From contig UBZT01000013.1 of assembly GCA_900470155.1 (NCBI GenBank), positions 1-64,000 on the forward strand: a DNA stretch of 64,000 nt, written 5' to 3'. The notes beneath the pieces were generated by a model. It did no database searches. It worked only from the letters and a program-made list of their open reading frames with translations, and was not told where the DNA came from. Source of the stretch: Hyphomicrobiales bacterium. GTDB lineage: Bacteria; Pseudomonadota; Alphaproteobacteria; Rhizobiales; Rhizobiaceae. Made by a program: the position numbers and the translations under genes. How positions within the stretch are numbered: the stretch's first letter is position 1; each line of letters starts with the position of its first letter. Shown piece after piece: positions 45,926 through 54,892 of this stretch.

Positions 45926-46671
45926 TCGGACGCACTGACCTGAAGCCGCTGATCGAAGCGCTTGATCGCCGCGCCGAGATCGGCGACCCCTTGCAGCTGT
46001 GGCTGCGCGACGATGATGCGGTGGAGCCGAGTGGGTCACTCGATCGTCTGCTTGAACTGACGCAGCGACATCAGGTGCCGCTCGTTCTGGCCGTCATTCC
46101 AGCCTTTACCGGTCTTGCTCTGCAGGAAAGGTTGGCCAGCGCCGACACTGTAGAGGTGGTGGTGCATGGCTGGTCGCACCGCAATTATGCCGGGGTCGGT
46201 GAAAAAAGCCAGGAGCTGGGTCAGCATCGACCGACGGGTGCCGTGCTCGATGAGCTCGCGCGTGGTCATGCTCTGCTTGCAGGCCTGTACGACACCCGCT
46301 TCGTGCCGATGCTTGTACCGCCGTGGAACCGGATTGATCCGCAGGTTGTTGCAAACCTGCCCGGCCTAGGTTTTGAATCCCTGTCGGTTTTCGGACCTGA
46401 AAAGCCCGCGCCGCTGACAATGCTGAACACACATGTCGATATCATCGACTGGCGTGGCACGCGGGGCGGGCGGTCCGTCGATGCTGTGGTCGCAGATCTG
46501 GTTTCATCCTCGCGGACGCATAGGGGACCGCTCGGATTGCTGACCCATCATCTCGTGCATGACGCAGCGGCCTGGGACTTGATGGAGCTGATTTTGGAGG
46601 CAACGGCGCGCCATGCCGGCTGCGAATGGCGATCAGTGAGGGATCTGATGGCCCAATCAGCCGTGAATTGA
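45922..46671 (+). CDS. Polysaccharide deacetylase-like protein
   Basis: A 249-residue protein resembling the NodB-homology/polysaccharide deacetylase fold. LRDDDA (about residues 28-33) gives the metal and base aspartates and VHGWSHRN (about residue 75) the two histidines of the HxxxH-type metal site. MLVPPWNR matches the conserved proline/arginine strand, and LLTHH near the C-terminus the last histidine. It would remove acetyl groups from an amino sugar in the glycan. No signal peptide is visible, so it may act in the cytoplasm on a lipid-linked precursor. It overlaps the upstream glycosyltransferase gene by 4 bases. Confidence 0.85.
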   Translation: MIGRTDLKPLIEALDRRAEIGDPLQLWLRDDDAVEPSGSLDRLLELTQRHQVPLVLAVIPAFTGLALQERLASADTVEVVVHGWSHRNYAGVGEKSQELGQHRPTGAVLDELARGHALLAGLYDTRFVPMLVPPWNRIDPQVVANLPGLGFESLSVFGPEKPAPLTMLNTHVDIIDWRGTRGGRSVDAVVADLVSSSRTHRGPLGLLTHHLVHDAAAWDLMELILEATARHAGCEWRSVRDLMAQSAVN

Positions 46672-46758
46672 CGCTTGTTCGCATGTGTGAACGCAGAGGT
46701 TACGGTCAGGCCGACAGAACAACGCATGATTCCGCCGCTGTGCGGCCGCACAAGCTGA

Positions 46759-47181
46759 TTAGTGTGAGGTCGCCATGCGTTCGCCGAGAATACGCATGGT
46801 CTCGGCCATGGTGCGCGGGCAACTGGCCAAGATCTTGAGAAAGTAGTCTTTGCTGATCCGAAGAGCCTCGACCGGGGTTGCGGCCTTGACCGTCGAGTTG
46901 CGTGGGCGGTCGCAGAGGATTGCGATTTCGCCGACCACGGACCGACAGCCGACTTCGGCAATCTTGGTTTCGCCGGCAGGGCTGTCCATAATGATGTCCA
47001 CGGCACCCGACAGGATGACGTAGGCCGCATCGCCGGTATCACCCTGGTGAAACAATTCCTGCCCGGTGCCGTAAATGACCCGGTCAGAGGCGAACGCAAG
47101 CAGTTTCAATTTTCCAGCATCCATGCCGGAAAAAAGAGGTACCCCGCGTAACATCTGCACTTCGTCATTCAGGATCATCAT
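46759..47181 (-). CDS. Stand-alone cyclic-nucleotide-binding protein (copy B)
   Basis: A 140-residue paralogue of the protein at 32115. The start at 47181 (MMILNDEVQML) follows AGGTGA and aligns with copy A; the frame before it is not conserved. The cyclic-nucleotide-binding domain fills the protein, with an intact cassette: GEIAIL (G84, E85) and PRNSTV (R94). There is no output domain. It follows ABC copy B by 45 bases, the same order as in copy A. The two pairs look like a duplicated two-gene unit. Confidence 0.92.
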   Translation of the reverse strand: MMILNDEVQMLRGVPLFSGMDAGKLKLLAFASDRVIYGTGQELFHQGDTGDAAYVILSGAVDIIMDSPAGETKIAEVGCRSVVGEIAILCDRPRNSTVKAATPVEALRISKDYFLKILASCPRTMAETMRILGERMATSH

Positions 47182-47226
47182 ATTCACCTGCCTCGAAAAA
47201 TTGCGTTCCGACTGCCCTATCACCAA

Positions 47227-49941
47227 CTATGCTATCAATTGCTTATAGACCGAACCGTTTTCGACAATTGTCTCGTAGGACCCATCTTCGGCCACAGTTC
47301 TGTCGTTAAAAGCAATCACCCTCTCAAAGTGTTTTGCGAGGGGTGTGTTCGAAAGTACCCAGACCACCGCTGGAGTATCACCATCCTTTGCCAGAAACGC
47401 AAGGGATGCATCGACGATCCGTTCCTGAAGATGGTGATCGAGACCCGAAAGCGGACGATTGAAGATATAGTAGTCCGATTTGCGGATCAGAGCCCGGGCA
47501 AAGCTGAGCTTGAGGCGCTGCGAATGGGACAGCCGTCGTCCCGCCGCCCCGATATTGTATTCCAGACCAAGCGCGAACAGAGCCTGAAACAGGCCCGGCT
47601 GCGCACGCATCAGCGAGGAGCCGATTTCGCGTAGCTGCTTGGCAGCATCGCTGAAACGGTGATTGACCTTACCGAAGATGATATTCTCGATCAGATTGCC
47701 CGACGACAGATACGCTGCCGGATCATAACGCTCGATATATCCGCGCAGCGTTTCCGGCAGGTGGTCGTGGAATCGATGCCGGACTTCGACGATCTTAGCC
47801 ATCAAAGCCTGGTCAAGAAGACCGAAACGGTGTCTCGGCTCGACGTAGAAGAAGCTCAGGCGAATAAGTGCGATCCGGTCTTCTTCCCCGATATTGCGCA
47901 AGGAATGGCCGCTCAGACGTTGCAGACGCTGCTGGTAGGCCGGGATTTCCTCCGGTGTCATATAGGTCAGGCGCTCAAAGAACGGGTGGTCGAGCGGCAG
48001 ATCCTTGAACAGCTCCACGGTGTTTTCGGCAATCGCCATGCCCATCTTGAACAGCGCGTCTCCGAGGCCGCTTTCGTCCATCATGGTGCGGAAATAGGCG
48101 GTCTTGGCGATGGCCTGGATGGCGCTGTCCGAGCTCATCATGCCGAAGAACAGATTTTCGCCGACCATAGCCTCGGTGTTGTAGCGGTCTTCCTCGAAGG
48201 GGATGACAAGGCTGTTGAGGTTCTGGCGCTCGAGTTCCTCGCGCAGCTTGCGGCGAAGCTGTACGATATGCGCCGCAAGTGACGGTTCGCTCTCTGCATT
48301 GATGGTCGAATGCAGGGCAAGCTGGAGAACGTCTTCGGCCAGGTCGACAACCTCCAGGACTTCTCGCATCGCGTCGAAAAGTCCGTCCATGTCCTGTGCA
48401 CGCGTCGAACCGATGTCGATCCAGTTGCTGTTCAGGTCGAAATCGACATTGCCGGATCTTTTGGCCTCGAGAATGTCCCATCTGCGCTTGTCAGCGGCCG
48501 CGCCCTTGTAGGGCACGGCGGCGGTCGGGGCGTGCTTGAGCCCGTACAGGAGATTGTCCTTCAACGAGCCGAAGAACAGATAGGCATCGGGGGCGGCATA
48601 GGAAATCCTGCGGCCGGTGATCGCTTCCGGGAGTGAAAATATGTCGTCCTCGCCGGCGCTGACCTTGCCGGCGGTTGGACGGGTAATGCGGCCCAGCGCT
48701 TCCGCCAAGGCATCCGCGCCGCTGGCCGCCGTGCCGATGATTGCCACCGTTTCGCCGGGCGATATCTTGATCGAAACATGCTCCAGAATTCGAGCGCCGT
48801 TGTCGTCCTCGACCATCAGATTGTTGGTGCTGAGTGGGTGGTTCATCGGGCCGGCACTCGACGGCTCAAGCGCCTGGATCTCGGCATCCAACAGTTGGTC
48901 GGCTTCGAATTGTTCGACGACCTGTTCGTATTTGACCTGCACGTCCTGGCGGGCCAGATCCCAGTCGATCAATTCCTTCAGCGGTCCCGGCAGTTCCTTG
49001 TAGGCATTGATGACGGCGACCAATTGCCCGACATCGAGCTTTCCGACGATCGTCAGATAACCGCCGATGACGTAAAACAGGAATGGCGTAACCTGAGCCA
49101 GGAAGTTGTTCAGGAATTTCACCATGAACTTCCACTGGTAGATATCGTAGCGGATGCGGAAGATGTAGCCGAGCCGCGATGCGATGTCGGCGCGCTCGAA
49201 GTTGGATGTGTCGAAGGCATGAACCGTGCCGATGCCATCGACGATTTCGGTGACCCTGCCTGCGAGTTGTCTTGCACTGATCTGGCGCTCGCGGCCGAGT
49301 TCAATCAGGCGGCGGCGCATACGCGGAATGATGCCGACCTGCACGATGGCCATGGCGAAGGCGACGAAGCCGAGCCAGAAATGCTGCATGAAGATGAAGA
49401 TCAGCGCGGTCAGCGCCTGGCCGCCGAGAAGTGCCGGCTGAACGAAGGCATCGGCGGTGAAGCCGCCGAGTGGCTCGACCTCGTCCTTGACCATGCTGGC
49501 GATTTCACCCGCCTTGATACGCTTGAAATATTTCGGCGGAAACCGCAAAATCCGATCGATCAGCTCGAAGCGGATACGCCGAAGCAAGCGCTCCCCCAGT
49601 CGCCCCTTGTAGGTATTGATATAGAATTTGAACAAGCCGTTGATGATGACGAGCATCAGGAACGTCAGGCTCAACGCCATCAATGACGGCAGACGCTCCA
49701 GCGGCAGACCAGGGAAAAGCTCGATATTGCCCCAGAGCGGAATGTCCAGGGTCAGGTGCATGAACAGCTGCGTGTCGCCAGCTTTGGTGAAACCATCGCC
49801 CTGTATCGGGCCATTGACGATCTGCTTGGGCAGATCGAAAGCGAGATAATAGGGGATCATCGACAGCGCGACAAACAACAGAATCCAGAGCTGCTGGCGG
49901 CTGGTGTGGTTCCAGATATATCTGGCGAGGTTTGGTTCCAT
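47227..49941 (-). CDS. ABC-exporter-like protein with degenerate, expanded NBD (copy B)
   Basis: A 904-residue paralogue of the protein at 32619, alignable without gaps. Over residues 101-160 the two agree at 50 of 60 positions (counted by hand). The same catalytic sites are lost: Walker A region IIGTAASGADAL (401-412), signature LSHSQ (804-808), Walker B YYIFNRPLSGLD (824-835). Three Q-loop-like segments with an ENLxFG-type ending occur near 461-467, 594-600 and 751-757. It ends 45 bases before a cyclic-nucleotide-binding gene. It lies 64 bases downstream of three glycosyltransferase genes in the same direction, so it may belong to their transcript. Function unknown; likely a regulatory or structural membrane protein. 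Confidence 0.9.
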   Translation of the reverse strand: MEPNLARYIWNHTSRQQLWILLFVALSMIPYYLAFDLPKQIVNGPIQGDGFTKAGDTQLFMHLTLDIPLWGNIELFPGLPLERLPSLMALSLTFLMLVIINGLFKFYINTYKGRLGERLLRRIRFELIDRILRFPPKYFKRIKAGEIASMVKDEVEPLGGFTADAFVQPALLGGQALTALIFIFMQHFWLGFVAFAMAIVQVGIIPRMRRRLIELGRERQISARQLAGRVTEIVDGIGTVHAFDTSNFERADIASRLGYIFRIRYDIYQWKFMVKFLNNFLAQVTPFLFYVIGGYLTIVGKLDVGQLVAVINAYKELPGPLKELIDWDLARQDVQVKYEQVVEQFEADQLLDAEIQALEPSSAGPMNHPLSTNNLMVEDDNGARILEHVSIKISPGETVAIIGTAASGADALAEALGRITRPTAGKVSAGEDDIFSLPEAITGRRISYAAPDAYLFFGSLKDNLLYGLKHAPTAAVPYKGAAADKRRWDILEAKRSGNVDFDLNSNWIDIGSTRAQDMDGLFDAMREVLEVVDLAEDVLQLALHSTINAESEPSLAAHIVQLRRKLREELERQNLNSLVIPFEEDRYNTEAMVGENLFFGMMSSDSAIQAIAKTAYFRTMMDESGLGDALFKMGMAIAENTVELFKDLPLDHPFFERLTYMTPEEIPAYQQRLQRLSGHSLRNIGEEDRIALIRLSFFYVEPRHRFGLLDQALMAKIVEVRHRFHDHLPETLRGYIERYDPAAYLSSGNLIENIIFGKVNHRFSDAAKQLREIGSSLMRAQPGLFQALFALGLEYNIGAAGRRLSHSQRLKLSFARALIRKSDYYIFNRPLSGLDHHLQERIVDASLAFLAKDGDTPAVVWVLSNTPLAKHFERVIAFNDRTVAEDGSYETIVENGSVYKQLIA

Positions 49942-50005
49942 GGAAAACTTCTATGCGTTTTTTCAGGCTGCAGCTATCCAGGGACAAGCTGAGGCGTCTT
50001 TAGCA

Positions 50006-51184
50006 TCATAGCTGGGAAGTGGAACGCCTGTTTAGAAGGTCCCTCAGCAGCTCCGCCGTTCGATTTGCCCCATCCAGTTGCAAAACGGGCACATCCGGCA
50101 GATCGGCGGGGTCCAGCGCTCGGCCGATCGCAGCAATCATGGTGTCGCAGGATAGTGCGTTCTCCGGCAGGACGACGGCGAGCCCCATGCGCTGCAGCCT
50201 CTCGGCGCGCGCCGTCTGTTCAGTTTCACCGCCGGATGCGAATGGCACGAGTATGGACCGGCACCCCGCCTGCTGAATATCGCAGACGGTGTTGTAGCCA
50301 GCCTGGGAGATGGACAGCCTGGCTGCGGTCAGGAGGCTGCGGAAATCGGTGCGGAAACGGACAAGCTCGACATGGTCCGGGGTCTCTGCGGCAAAACGCT
50401 CGAAATCCGACTGCGGTAAATTGGGACCTGCGATGATGCACCAGCGACCAAGATCGGTCAGATGCCTTGAAGCGGCGAGAGCGGCGTCGATCAGGCCGGC
50501 ACCTACGGCGCCGCCGCCCGCCGACACGACAATGTCAAAGCGTTCCACAGGCGGTGCGGCTGGCCGTCCGGTGACCAGGCCGGTATAGGCGATGCGATCG
50601 GCGATCGAACGGGTCAGCGGGAATGTGTCTTCGAGCCGGACGAAGGCAGGATCGCCATGGACCAGAACGCGGTCGAAATGACGGTCGATCAGAGCAACGG
50701 TTTCCTCATCGCGGCCGGGCTTTGCCCGCTCCTGGAGGATGTCGCGCAGCGATGTCAGGAGAAACGGCCGCGGCGTGGTCGCCTCGATTGCCTCGATCAG
50801 CGGAAGCAGTTCAAAACGCACCTGCCGGCGACCGAAGGGGAAGGCTTCGAGGATGACGATATGGGGTTTTCGCTCGTGATAGGCCGTCAGCAGGCGGTCG
50901 CGGCGATTGGCCTTGAAGGCGTCGTCGACGATGTGGCCATCGGCATCGACCAGTTGTGAAAACCCGCCCTCGCCGACAGCAATCGGCGGCAGGGCAACGT
51001 GGTCTATGCCGTCTGCCGGAAAACCCGCAACAGGCATGCCTCCGGTTACCAGCGTCACCTCGAAATCGTTTTCGGCAAGCGCCTGGACGATATGGCTCGC
51101 CCTTGCCAGGTGGCCGATGCCGAGCAGGTGCTGAACGTAGAACAGGACACGGGGCCGGGATCCTGCTGCTGCCGCTTGCGTCAT
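50006..51184 (-). CDS. Glycosyltransferase, MurG-like (GT28 C-domain)
   Basis: A 392-residue GT-B-fold protein. VLFYVQHLLGIGHLARASH is a typical acceptor-side N-terminus with a GxGH motif, and SAGGGAVGAGL and SQAGYNTVCDIQQAGCRSILVP mark the GT28-type donor site. The start at 51184 overlaps the upstream gene's stop as ATGA; an earlier in-frame codon at 51199 is less likely. It is the last of three transferase genes in a coupled row and lies 64 bases before ABC copy B. Confidence 0.88.
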   Translation of the reverse strand: MTQAAAAGSRPRVLFYVQHLLGIGHLARASHIVQALAENDFEVTLVTGGMPVAGFPADGIDHVALPPIAVGEGGFSQLVDADGHIVDDAFKANRRDRLLTAYHERKPHIVILEAFPFGRRQVRFELLPLIEAIEATTPRPFLLTSLRDILQERAKPGRDEETVALIDRHFDRVLVHGDPAFVRLEDTFPLTRSIADRIAYTGLVTGRPAAPPVERFDIVVSAGGGAVGAGLIDAALAASRHLTDLGRWCIIAGPNLPQSDFERFAAETPDHVELVRFRTDFRSLLTAARLSISQAGYNTVCDIQQAGCRSILVPFASGGETEQTARAERLQRMGLAVVLPENALSCDTMIAAIGRALDPADLPDVPVLQLDGANRTAELLRDLLNRRSTSQL

Positions 51185-52437
51185 TTCGGCGCCCGCCATT
51201 CGCTTTCGAACAGCGCCTTCAACTGGCCGACGCTGGAGTGATAGTCGAAACTGCCGCGCACCTTGTTCTCGGCCGCCTGTCCCAGCCGGTTGCGAAGTTC
51301 TGGATCGCGGATTGCCCGTTCCAGTGCATTGGCCAGAGCCTGCGGATCTTCTGACGGCACCAGCAGGCCGTTCTCGTCGTCCTTGAACAATTCGGGGATG
51401 CCGGAAATATCGGTTGCGACGCAGGTCAACCTCTGGCTGGCTGCCTCAACAAGAACATTGGGAAGCCCGTCACGGTCGCCATCGCTGGTGATCCGGCAGG
51501 CCAGCGCGAAGATATCGGCGGTGCGATATGCCTGGAGTACATCCTTCTGATCGACGGCGCCCAGCCAGGTGATCCTGTCGTCAATGCCCAGTTCATGCGC
51601 CAGCTTCTTCAGCTTCGGCCTCTCGCCACCGTCGCCGGCATGGACGAAGCGCCAGTGCAGATCGGACGGCAGCAGGGAAAAGGCCTTGAGCAGGACATCG
51701 TAGCCCTTTTTCTCGACTGCCCGCCCAACGCTGATCAGGGTGACCGGATCGTCACTGCGGCTACCATCGCGCGCGGGACGCACTCCGTCGAAATGTGGAA
51801 AGCGGTTCAGATCGAGCCCGTGGTAACTCAGGTGAATGTGGCTGACATCGTCCGGGCCGAGCGTCTGCAGGTGTTCGTAGCCGGTTCGCGTGCAGGTGAC
51901 CGCCCAACTGGCACTTGCGAGCTTGGAGGACAGCTCCCAATCCTTGGATGTCCAGATATCCTTGGCATGGGCGGATACCGTCCATGGAATGTTGAGGATC
52001 CGGCTGGCATAGGCGGCCACGGATGCCGGCGTATGGATGAAATGCGCGTGCAGCCATCCCCCACCCTCGGGCCATTCGTTGACCAGCACGGCCGCCTGTC
52101 CGAAACGGCGAAAACGGTTGCGGGTGAAATCACGGCGCAGATCCGCGCGAAACTGTGCAAAGGCGGCGCGGAATCCCGGCAGCTTGCGGCTCGCCAACAC
52201 GGCGCGCAGCACCCGGATCGGCTCCTGGTGGAGATATTCAGGCAAATAATGAACCGGGGCCTGGATTTCATCGTGAACGGCATGCCGCTTCTTGTCAGTG
52301 GGACGCCTGAGTGCGACGAGAACCAGTTCAAGGCCGGCCTTTTCCAGACCCAGCAATTCCTGCGCGATGAAGGTTTCCGACAGACGCGGATATCCCTTCA
52401 ACAGCACGATGATTTTACGGGCATGCAGCAAATTCAA
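51181..52437 (-). CDS. Glycosyltransferase, GT4 family
   Basis: A 418-residue retaining GT-B transferase. KGYPRLSETFIAQELLGLE (about residues 14-32) is characteristic of the WcaL/AmsK-like exopolysaccharide GT4 group. The C-terminal half has VGRAVEKKGYDVLLKAF and the donor-site motif SDGDRDGLPNVLVEAAS. It overlaps both neighbours by 4 bases, so the three transferases are translated together. It probably extends a surface oligosaccharide. Confidence 0.92.
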   Translation of the reverse strand: MNLLHARKIIVLLKGYPRLSETFIAQELLGLEKAGLELVLVALRRPTDKKRHAVHDEIQAPVHYLPEYLHQEPIRVLRAVLASRKLPGFRAAFAQFRADLRRDFTRNRFRRFGQAAVLVNEWPEGGGWLHAHFIHTPASVAAYASRILNIPWTVSAHAKDIWTSKDWELSSKLASASWAVTCTRTGYEHLQTLGPDDVSHIHLSYHGLDLNRFPHFDGVRPARDGSRSDDPVTLISVGRAVEKKGYDVLLKAFSLLPSDLHWRFVHAGDGGERPKLKKLAHELGIDDRITWLGAVDQKDVLQAYRTADIFALACRITSDGDRDGLPNVLVEAASQRLTCVATDISGIPELFKDDENGLLVPSEDPQALANALERAIRDPELRNRLGQAAENKVRGSFDYHSSVGQLKALFESEWRAPK

Positions 52438-53645
52438 CGCGCCTCTTCTGTCACGGCAGGGATCAATTCGCGCCGGGCCAGCTCACAGCCGACCATGCGG
52501 GCGATATTGCTCAGGCCTTCAAGATGCAGGCCTGCATTGTTGCTTGACGGCGGCAGACGGCTCGGCAGCGCCTTCAATGCGGCGGCAAGCCGCTTGGGAT
52601 CACGCGATTCCTCCGGCCTCAGCATGTCGATCAGGCCTAGTTCGGCCGCGCGCGTGGCGCGGATCAGTTGTTCCTCGCGGGGCATCACGCGCGGAATGAT
52701 CAGAGCCGGCTTGTCGAAGGAGAGGATTTCGCAATAGGTATTGTAGCCGCCCATCGCCACCACCGCCTTGGAACTGGCGATCAGTTCCTCCATGCGTGTG
52801 TCGAACTCGATCACCTCGATGTAGGGAATTGCGGCGCCCTTCTTTGCAAACGTGGTGCGTTGCTCCGCTGGCATGTAGGGGCCGAGAACGATCAAAGCCT
52901 TGTGGGTCAGAGTCGGGTCCTGCTGATACGCCTGGATCACGTCTTCGACCAGATCCGCGCCGTCGCCGCCGCCACCGGTGGTGACGAGGATATAGTCGCC
53001 ATCCGGCTGATGCAGCGAGCGATCCTGATGCGGTGCGCTTCTCTGCAGGAAGCCAACAAAATTCATCTTGTCACGGACGGGAGTTGGCACGTCGAGACCA
53101 ACGAGTGGATCGTAGAAATCCGGCGGTCCGTAGACCCAGATGTCGTCGTAGAATTTCTCGATCTTCTGCATGACATCCTTGCGCTTCCATTCTGCCTCAA
53201 GCAGATGCGGCGCATCCATGACTTCGCGCAGGCCGAGGATCAGCTTGGTTCCGCGTCCCTTGAGGTAGGCTAGAGTTTCCTCGACTTCGCCGCCAAGACC
53301 CATGGGTTCCTTGTCGATGATGAAGATATCAGGCTTGAATGTCTCTGCGGTATGGCGAATGATCGACCGCCGCATGTTCAAGGTGTCCTCAAGGTCGATG
53401 TGGCGCTCAAGCGATGTGTATTCGCCATTGCGCAGCTTGATGACACTCGGGATTTTGACGAAATCGACGCGGGCGCGGTAATCGAAGGCGCCGGCAATCG
53501 TTGCGCCCGAAATGATCAGCACGTTGAGACCGCGATATTCCTCGACCAGCGCGTGGGCAATCGTCCGGCACCGGCGAAGGTGCCCGAGACCAAACGTGTC
53601 ATGGCTGTACATCAGGATGCGAGCCTGCTCAAAACTCCGCGTCAT
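52434..53645 (-). CDS. Glycosyltransferase-like protein (GT28-type)
   Basis: A 403-residue protein with MYSHDTFGLGHLRRCRTIAH near the N-terminus, a GHxxR acceptor-site motif, and TTGGGGDG and MGGYNTYCEILSFDKPALIIP in the GT28-like C-terminal domain. The start at 53645 follows GAGGGA; a GTG at 53720 would overlap the permease stop by 4 bases and cannot be excluded. It is the first of three transferase genes and directly follows the Opp-type permease gene, which suggests one transcript. The sugar is unknown. Confidence 0.88.
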   Translation of the reverse strand: MTRSFEQARILMYSHDTFGLGHLRRCRTIAHALVEEYRGLNVLIISGATIAGAFDYRARVDFVKIPSVIKLRNGEYTSLERHIDLEDTLNMRRSIIRHTAETFKPDIFIIDKEPMGLGGEVEETLAYLKGRGTKLILGLREVMDAPHLLEAEWKRKDVMQKIEKFYDDIWVYGPPDFYDPLVGLDVPTPVRDKMNFVGFLQRSAPHQDRSLHQPDGDYILVTTGGGGDGADLVEDVIQAYQQDPTLTHKALIVLGPYMPAEQRTTFAKKGAAIPYIEVIEFDTRMEELIASSKAVVAMGGYNTYCEILSFDKPALIIPRVMPREEQLIRATRAAELGLIDMLRPEESRDPKRLAAALKALPSRLPPSSNNAGLHLEGLSNIARMVGCELARRELIPAVTEEAR

Positions 53646-53716
53646 GAACGAAGTCCCTCGGCTCCAGTGGAAGCCGCATGAGTGCTGGGAGGATTCCTGC
53701 GCATCGAAATTCCGTT

Positions 53717-54892
53717 TCACTTATAGGGGTCGGCCGCATCGCGTAGACCGTCACCAAGAAAATTGAAAGCCAAAATAACCAGGATGACGGGCACCACAGG
53801 GAACAGTAGCCAGGGATAAAGTGCGATGATATTGACGCTGCGCGCCTCGGTCAGGAGGATGCCCCAGCTGGTGATCGGCGGACGCAGGCCGATACCGAGG
53901 AAGCTCAAGGCGGTTTCGCCGAGGATCATGCCGGGAATGGTCAGGGTCGCGCTGGCGATCAGATGCGACATGAAACCGGGAACGAGGTGGCGCCGAATGA
54001 TGCGGGCGCTTCCGGCCCCCATCACCTGGGCAGCCAGTACATAGTCTTCTTCGCGAAGCGAGAGCAATTTTGAGCGAACCGCACGGGCAAGTCCCGTCCA
54101 GTCGAGCAGGCCCAGAATGACGGTGATGCCGATATAGACCAGGATCGGGCTCCAGGTGACCGGGATGATCGCCGCAAGCGCCATCCACAGTGGGATGCTC
54201 GGGATCGACTGCAGGACCTCGATGACGCGCTGGACCAGAAGATCGAAGACCCCGCCGTGATAACCTGCCAATCCGCCGATGACGATGCCGAGGACAAAAC
54301 TCATCATCACGCCGAGGATGCCGATCGTCAGCGATATGCGCGCGCCATAGATGATGCGCGAGAGCATGTCGTGGCCAAGCCGGTCGGTGCCAAGCAGGAA
54401 GAGCTGGCCGCCTTCGGCTGGGCAGACCAGATGCAGGTTGGCGTCAAACAGGTTCCAGAACCGGTAACCGTCACCGCGGCAGAAGAAGCGCAGTTTCTGC
54501 ACATCATCGGTATTGTCGATGTAGACCCTCTTCAGTGTGTCCATGTCGAGCGTCATGCGCTGGCCATAGACGAAAGGCCCGACAAAATTGCCCTCATGCA
54601 TGAAGCGCACGGTCTGCGGCGGGGTATGAATGAAGTCGATATTTTTGGTGTGCAGGTTGTAGGGCGCCAGGAACTCGCTGAACAGAATGCTCACATAGAC
54701 CAGGATCAGAAAAATGCCGGAGAACAAAGCCATCTTGTGGCGGCGAAACTGCCACCACATCAGTTGGAATTGCGAGGCCTGAGCGATGTGTTTCATTTCC
54801 TCGACCTTGCGCTCGGCGGCGTAAGGATCGAATGCGGCGCTCGAGACATAGTGTCCCATCGGCGCGCCGGGTTCGGGAAGGGGCGTCTTCAT
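53717..54892 (-). CDS. Oligopeptide/oligosaccharide ABC importer permease (DppC/YejE-like)
   Basis: A 391-residue permease, about 100 residues longer than a standard DppC. After an N-terminal cytoplasmic stretch of 50 residues and the first helix comes a large periplasmic insert (about residues 80-165, with FFCRGDGYRFWNLFDA), then LGTDRLGHDMLSRIIYGARIS and the usual five helices. The insert resembles that of YejE-type and similar long permeases. The EAA loop DYVLAAQVMGAG is intact. It overlaps the upstream permease gene by 4 bases. Confidence 0.92.
   Translation of the reverse strand: MKTPLPEPGAPMGHYVSSAAFDPYAAERKVEEMKHIAQASQFQLMWWQFRRHKMALFSGIFLILVYVSILFSEFLAPYNLHTKNIDFIHTPPQTVRFMHEGNFVGPFVYGQRMTLDMDTLKRVYIDNTDDVQKLRFFCRGDGYRFWNLFDANLHLVCPAEGGQLFLLGTDRLGHDMLSRIIYGARISLTIGILGVMMSFVLGIVIGGLAGYHGGVFDLLVQRVIEVLQSIPSIPLWMALAAIIPVTWSPILVYIGITVILGLLDWTGLARAVRSKLLSLREEDYVLAAQVMGAGSARIIRRHLVPGFMSHLIASATLTIPGMILGETALSFLGIGLRPPITSWGILLTEARSVNIIALYPWLLFPVVPVILVILAFNFLGDGLRDAADPYK

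Noticed and set aside
32115-49941. Pycsar- or CBASS-type antiphage defence system
   Set aside because: Cyclases and cyclic-nucleotide-binding proteins are present, but the binding proteins lack fused TIR or transmembrane effectors, the cyclases have ordinary sensor domains, no defence or mobile genes are nearby, and the context is glycan metabolism.
53646-53720. N-terminal extension of the first glycosyltransferase from a GTG at 53720
   Set aside because: The extra 25 residues lack family character and the internal ATG at 53645 has a good GAGGGA site. Still, the 4-base overlap with the permease stop keeps this possible.
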